Below, one piece after another: positions 5,868 through 6,116 of a stretch of DNA of 6,116 nt; position 1 is the first letter of the stretch; every line of letters begins with the position of its first letter. A program made the position numbers and the translations under genes. The stretch comes from an uncultured Desulfovibrio sp. (GTDB taxonomy: Bacteria; Desulfobacterota; Desulfovibrionia; Desulfovibrionales; Desulfovibrionaceae). Under the pieces are notes generated by a model, which saw only the letters and a list, made by a program, of their open reading frames with translations, was not told where the DNA came from and made no database searches. The stretch covers positions 1-6,116 of the forward strand of contig CAMWTD010000136.1 in NCBI GenBank assembly GCA_947177085.1, in the 5' to 3' direction.

Positions 5868-5896
5868 TTGTCTTTACTGAAGAAACCCACTATAGT
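5868..5896 (+). promoter_or_regulatory. Sigma-70-type promoter of the lipoprotein gene
   Basis: TTGTCT (5868-5873) and TATAGT (5891-5896) are separated by 17 nt, matching the consensus at 4/6 and 5/6 positions. The expected transcript start is near 5903, giving a leader of about 70 nt to the ATG at 5974. The -10 overlaps that of the opposite-strand promoter. Confidence 0.55.
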
Positions 5897-5918
5897 ACCG
5901 AGACCCGCCTGATGGCAA
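5889..5918 (-). promoter_or_regulatory. Sigma-70-type promoter of the aminotransferase-rhodanese operon
   Basis: On the minus strand TTGCCA (5918-5913) and TATAGT (5894-5889) are 18 nt apart, each matching 5 of 6 consensus positions. The expected start is near 5882, about 27 nt before the ATG. Its -10 uses the same ACTATAGT palindrome (5889-5896) as the plus-strand promoter. Confidence 0.55.
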
Positions 5919-5973
5919 TCGTCAAGCCACGCCCTGCGCCGACGCGGCCCTGGGCCTGACTGGAGGAACGCAT

Positions 5974-6116
5974 ATGAAAACGCTCCGCGCCCGCACCCCG
6001 GGCCTGCTGCTGGTTCTGCCGCTGCTTTTTGCCGCCCTGCTCCTGGGGGCCTGCGCGGCCAGGGATGAAAACGGCGCGCCGGAAGAAGGCATGACCATCA
6101 CCGTGGACTTGAGCGA
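5974..6116 (+). CDS. N-terminal part of a predicted lipoprotein, cut by the window end
   Basis: Forty-seven codons are visible before the window ends; no stop is reached. Residues 1-9 are basic, 10-26 are a hydrophobic signal segment, and L24-G25-A26-C27 forms a lipobox, so C27 should be lipidated after signal peptidase II cleavage. Ala at +2 favours sorting to the outer membrane. The mature part starts with a charged, probably flexible linker (ARDENGAPEEG) and then a TITVDLS stretch that may begin a beta-rich domain. GGAGG at 5962-5966 lies 7 nt before the ATG, and a sigma-70-like promoter precedes it. I do not recognise the family from this fragment. It is the only plus-strand gene and is divergent from the aminotransferase. 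Confidence 0.85.
   Translation, partial: MKTLRARTPGLLLVLPLLFAALLLGACAARDENGAPEEGMTITVDLS

Noticed and set aside
4749..5912. Plus-strand open frame (387 codons) opposite the aminotransferase
   Set aside because: It mirrors the aminotransferase codon for codon, with His/Gly/Arg-rich composition and no family features.

Overview
The window is GC-rich DNA with tightly packed genes, almost all on the minus strand. It looks like a sulfate-reducing bacterium of the Desulfovibrionaceae or a close relative. This is an inference from four things: a detached F0 ATP synthase a-c cluster preceded by AtpZ- and AtpI-like genes, a c subunit made with a signal-peptide-like leader, a hook gene behind a sigma-54 promoter, and the GC-rich codon use. 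No rRNA or other decisive marker is present, so the taxonomy is moderately confident at best.

Reading in the direction of transcription (minus strand, right to left): at 5855-4635 lies a fold-type I PLP aminotransferase, followed by an exported single-domain rhodanese (4638-4177) that starts inside the aminotransferase stop codon (ATGA overlap). They form a two-gene operon. Next is a lone flagellar hook gene, flgE (4050-2539, GTG start). It has a near-perfect sigma-54 -24/-12 promoter at 4128-4113, a terminator-like hairpin in its leader, and a clear intrinsic terminator at 2388-2354. Then comes the F0 cluster: atpZ-like (2247-1873), atpI-like (1892-1401), atpB for subunit a (1220-516) and atpE for subunit c (453-130). 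A sigma-70-like promoter precedes atpZ and a second, stronger-looking one sits just before atpB. At the right edge, one plus-strand gene for a lipoprotein begins at 5974 and runs out of the window. It is divergent from the aminotransferase and the two appear to share a palindromic -10 element.

The F0 genes work together. AtpB and AtpE form the ion channel and rotor of the ATP synthase, and AtpZ and AtpI are small membrane accessory proteins linked to c-ring assembly or divalent-cation handling. The F1 genes and the b subunits are not in the window. The 129 bases after atpE contain no gene start, which fits a split ATP synthase locus. The aminotransferase/rhodanese pair hints at amino-acid or sulfur metabolism, but the substrate cannot be read from the sequence.

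I found no CRISPR array, mobile element, tRNA or rRNA, and no strong case for a wholly new system. The most useful observations are regulatory: the sigma-54 flgE promoter with its leader hairpin, the internal atpB promoter, and the overlapping divergent promoters.
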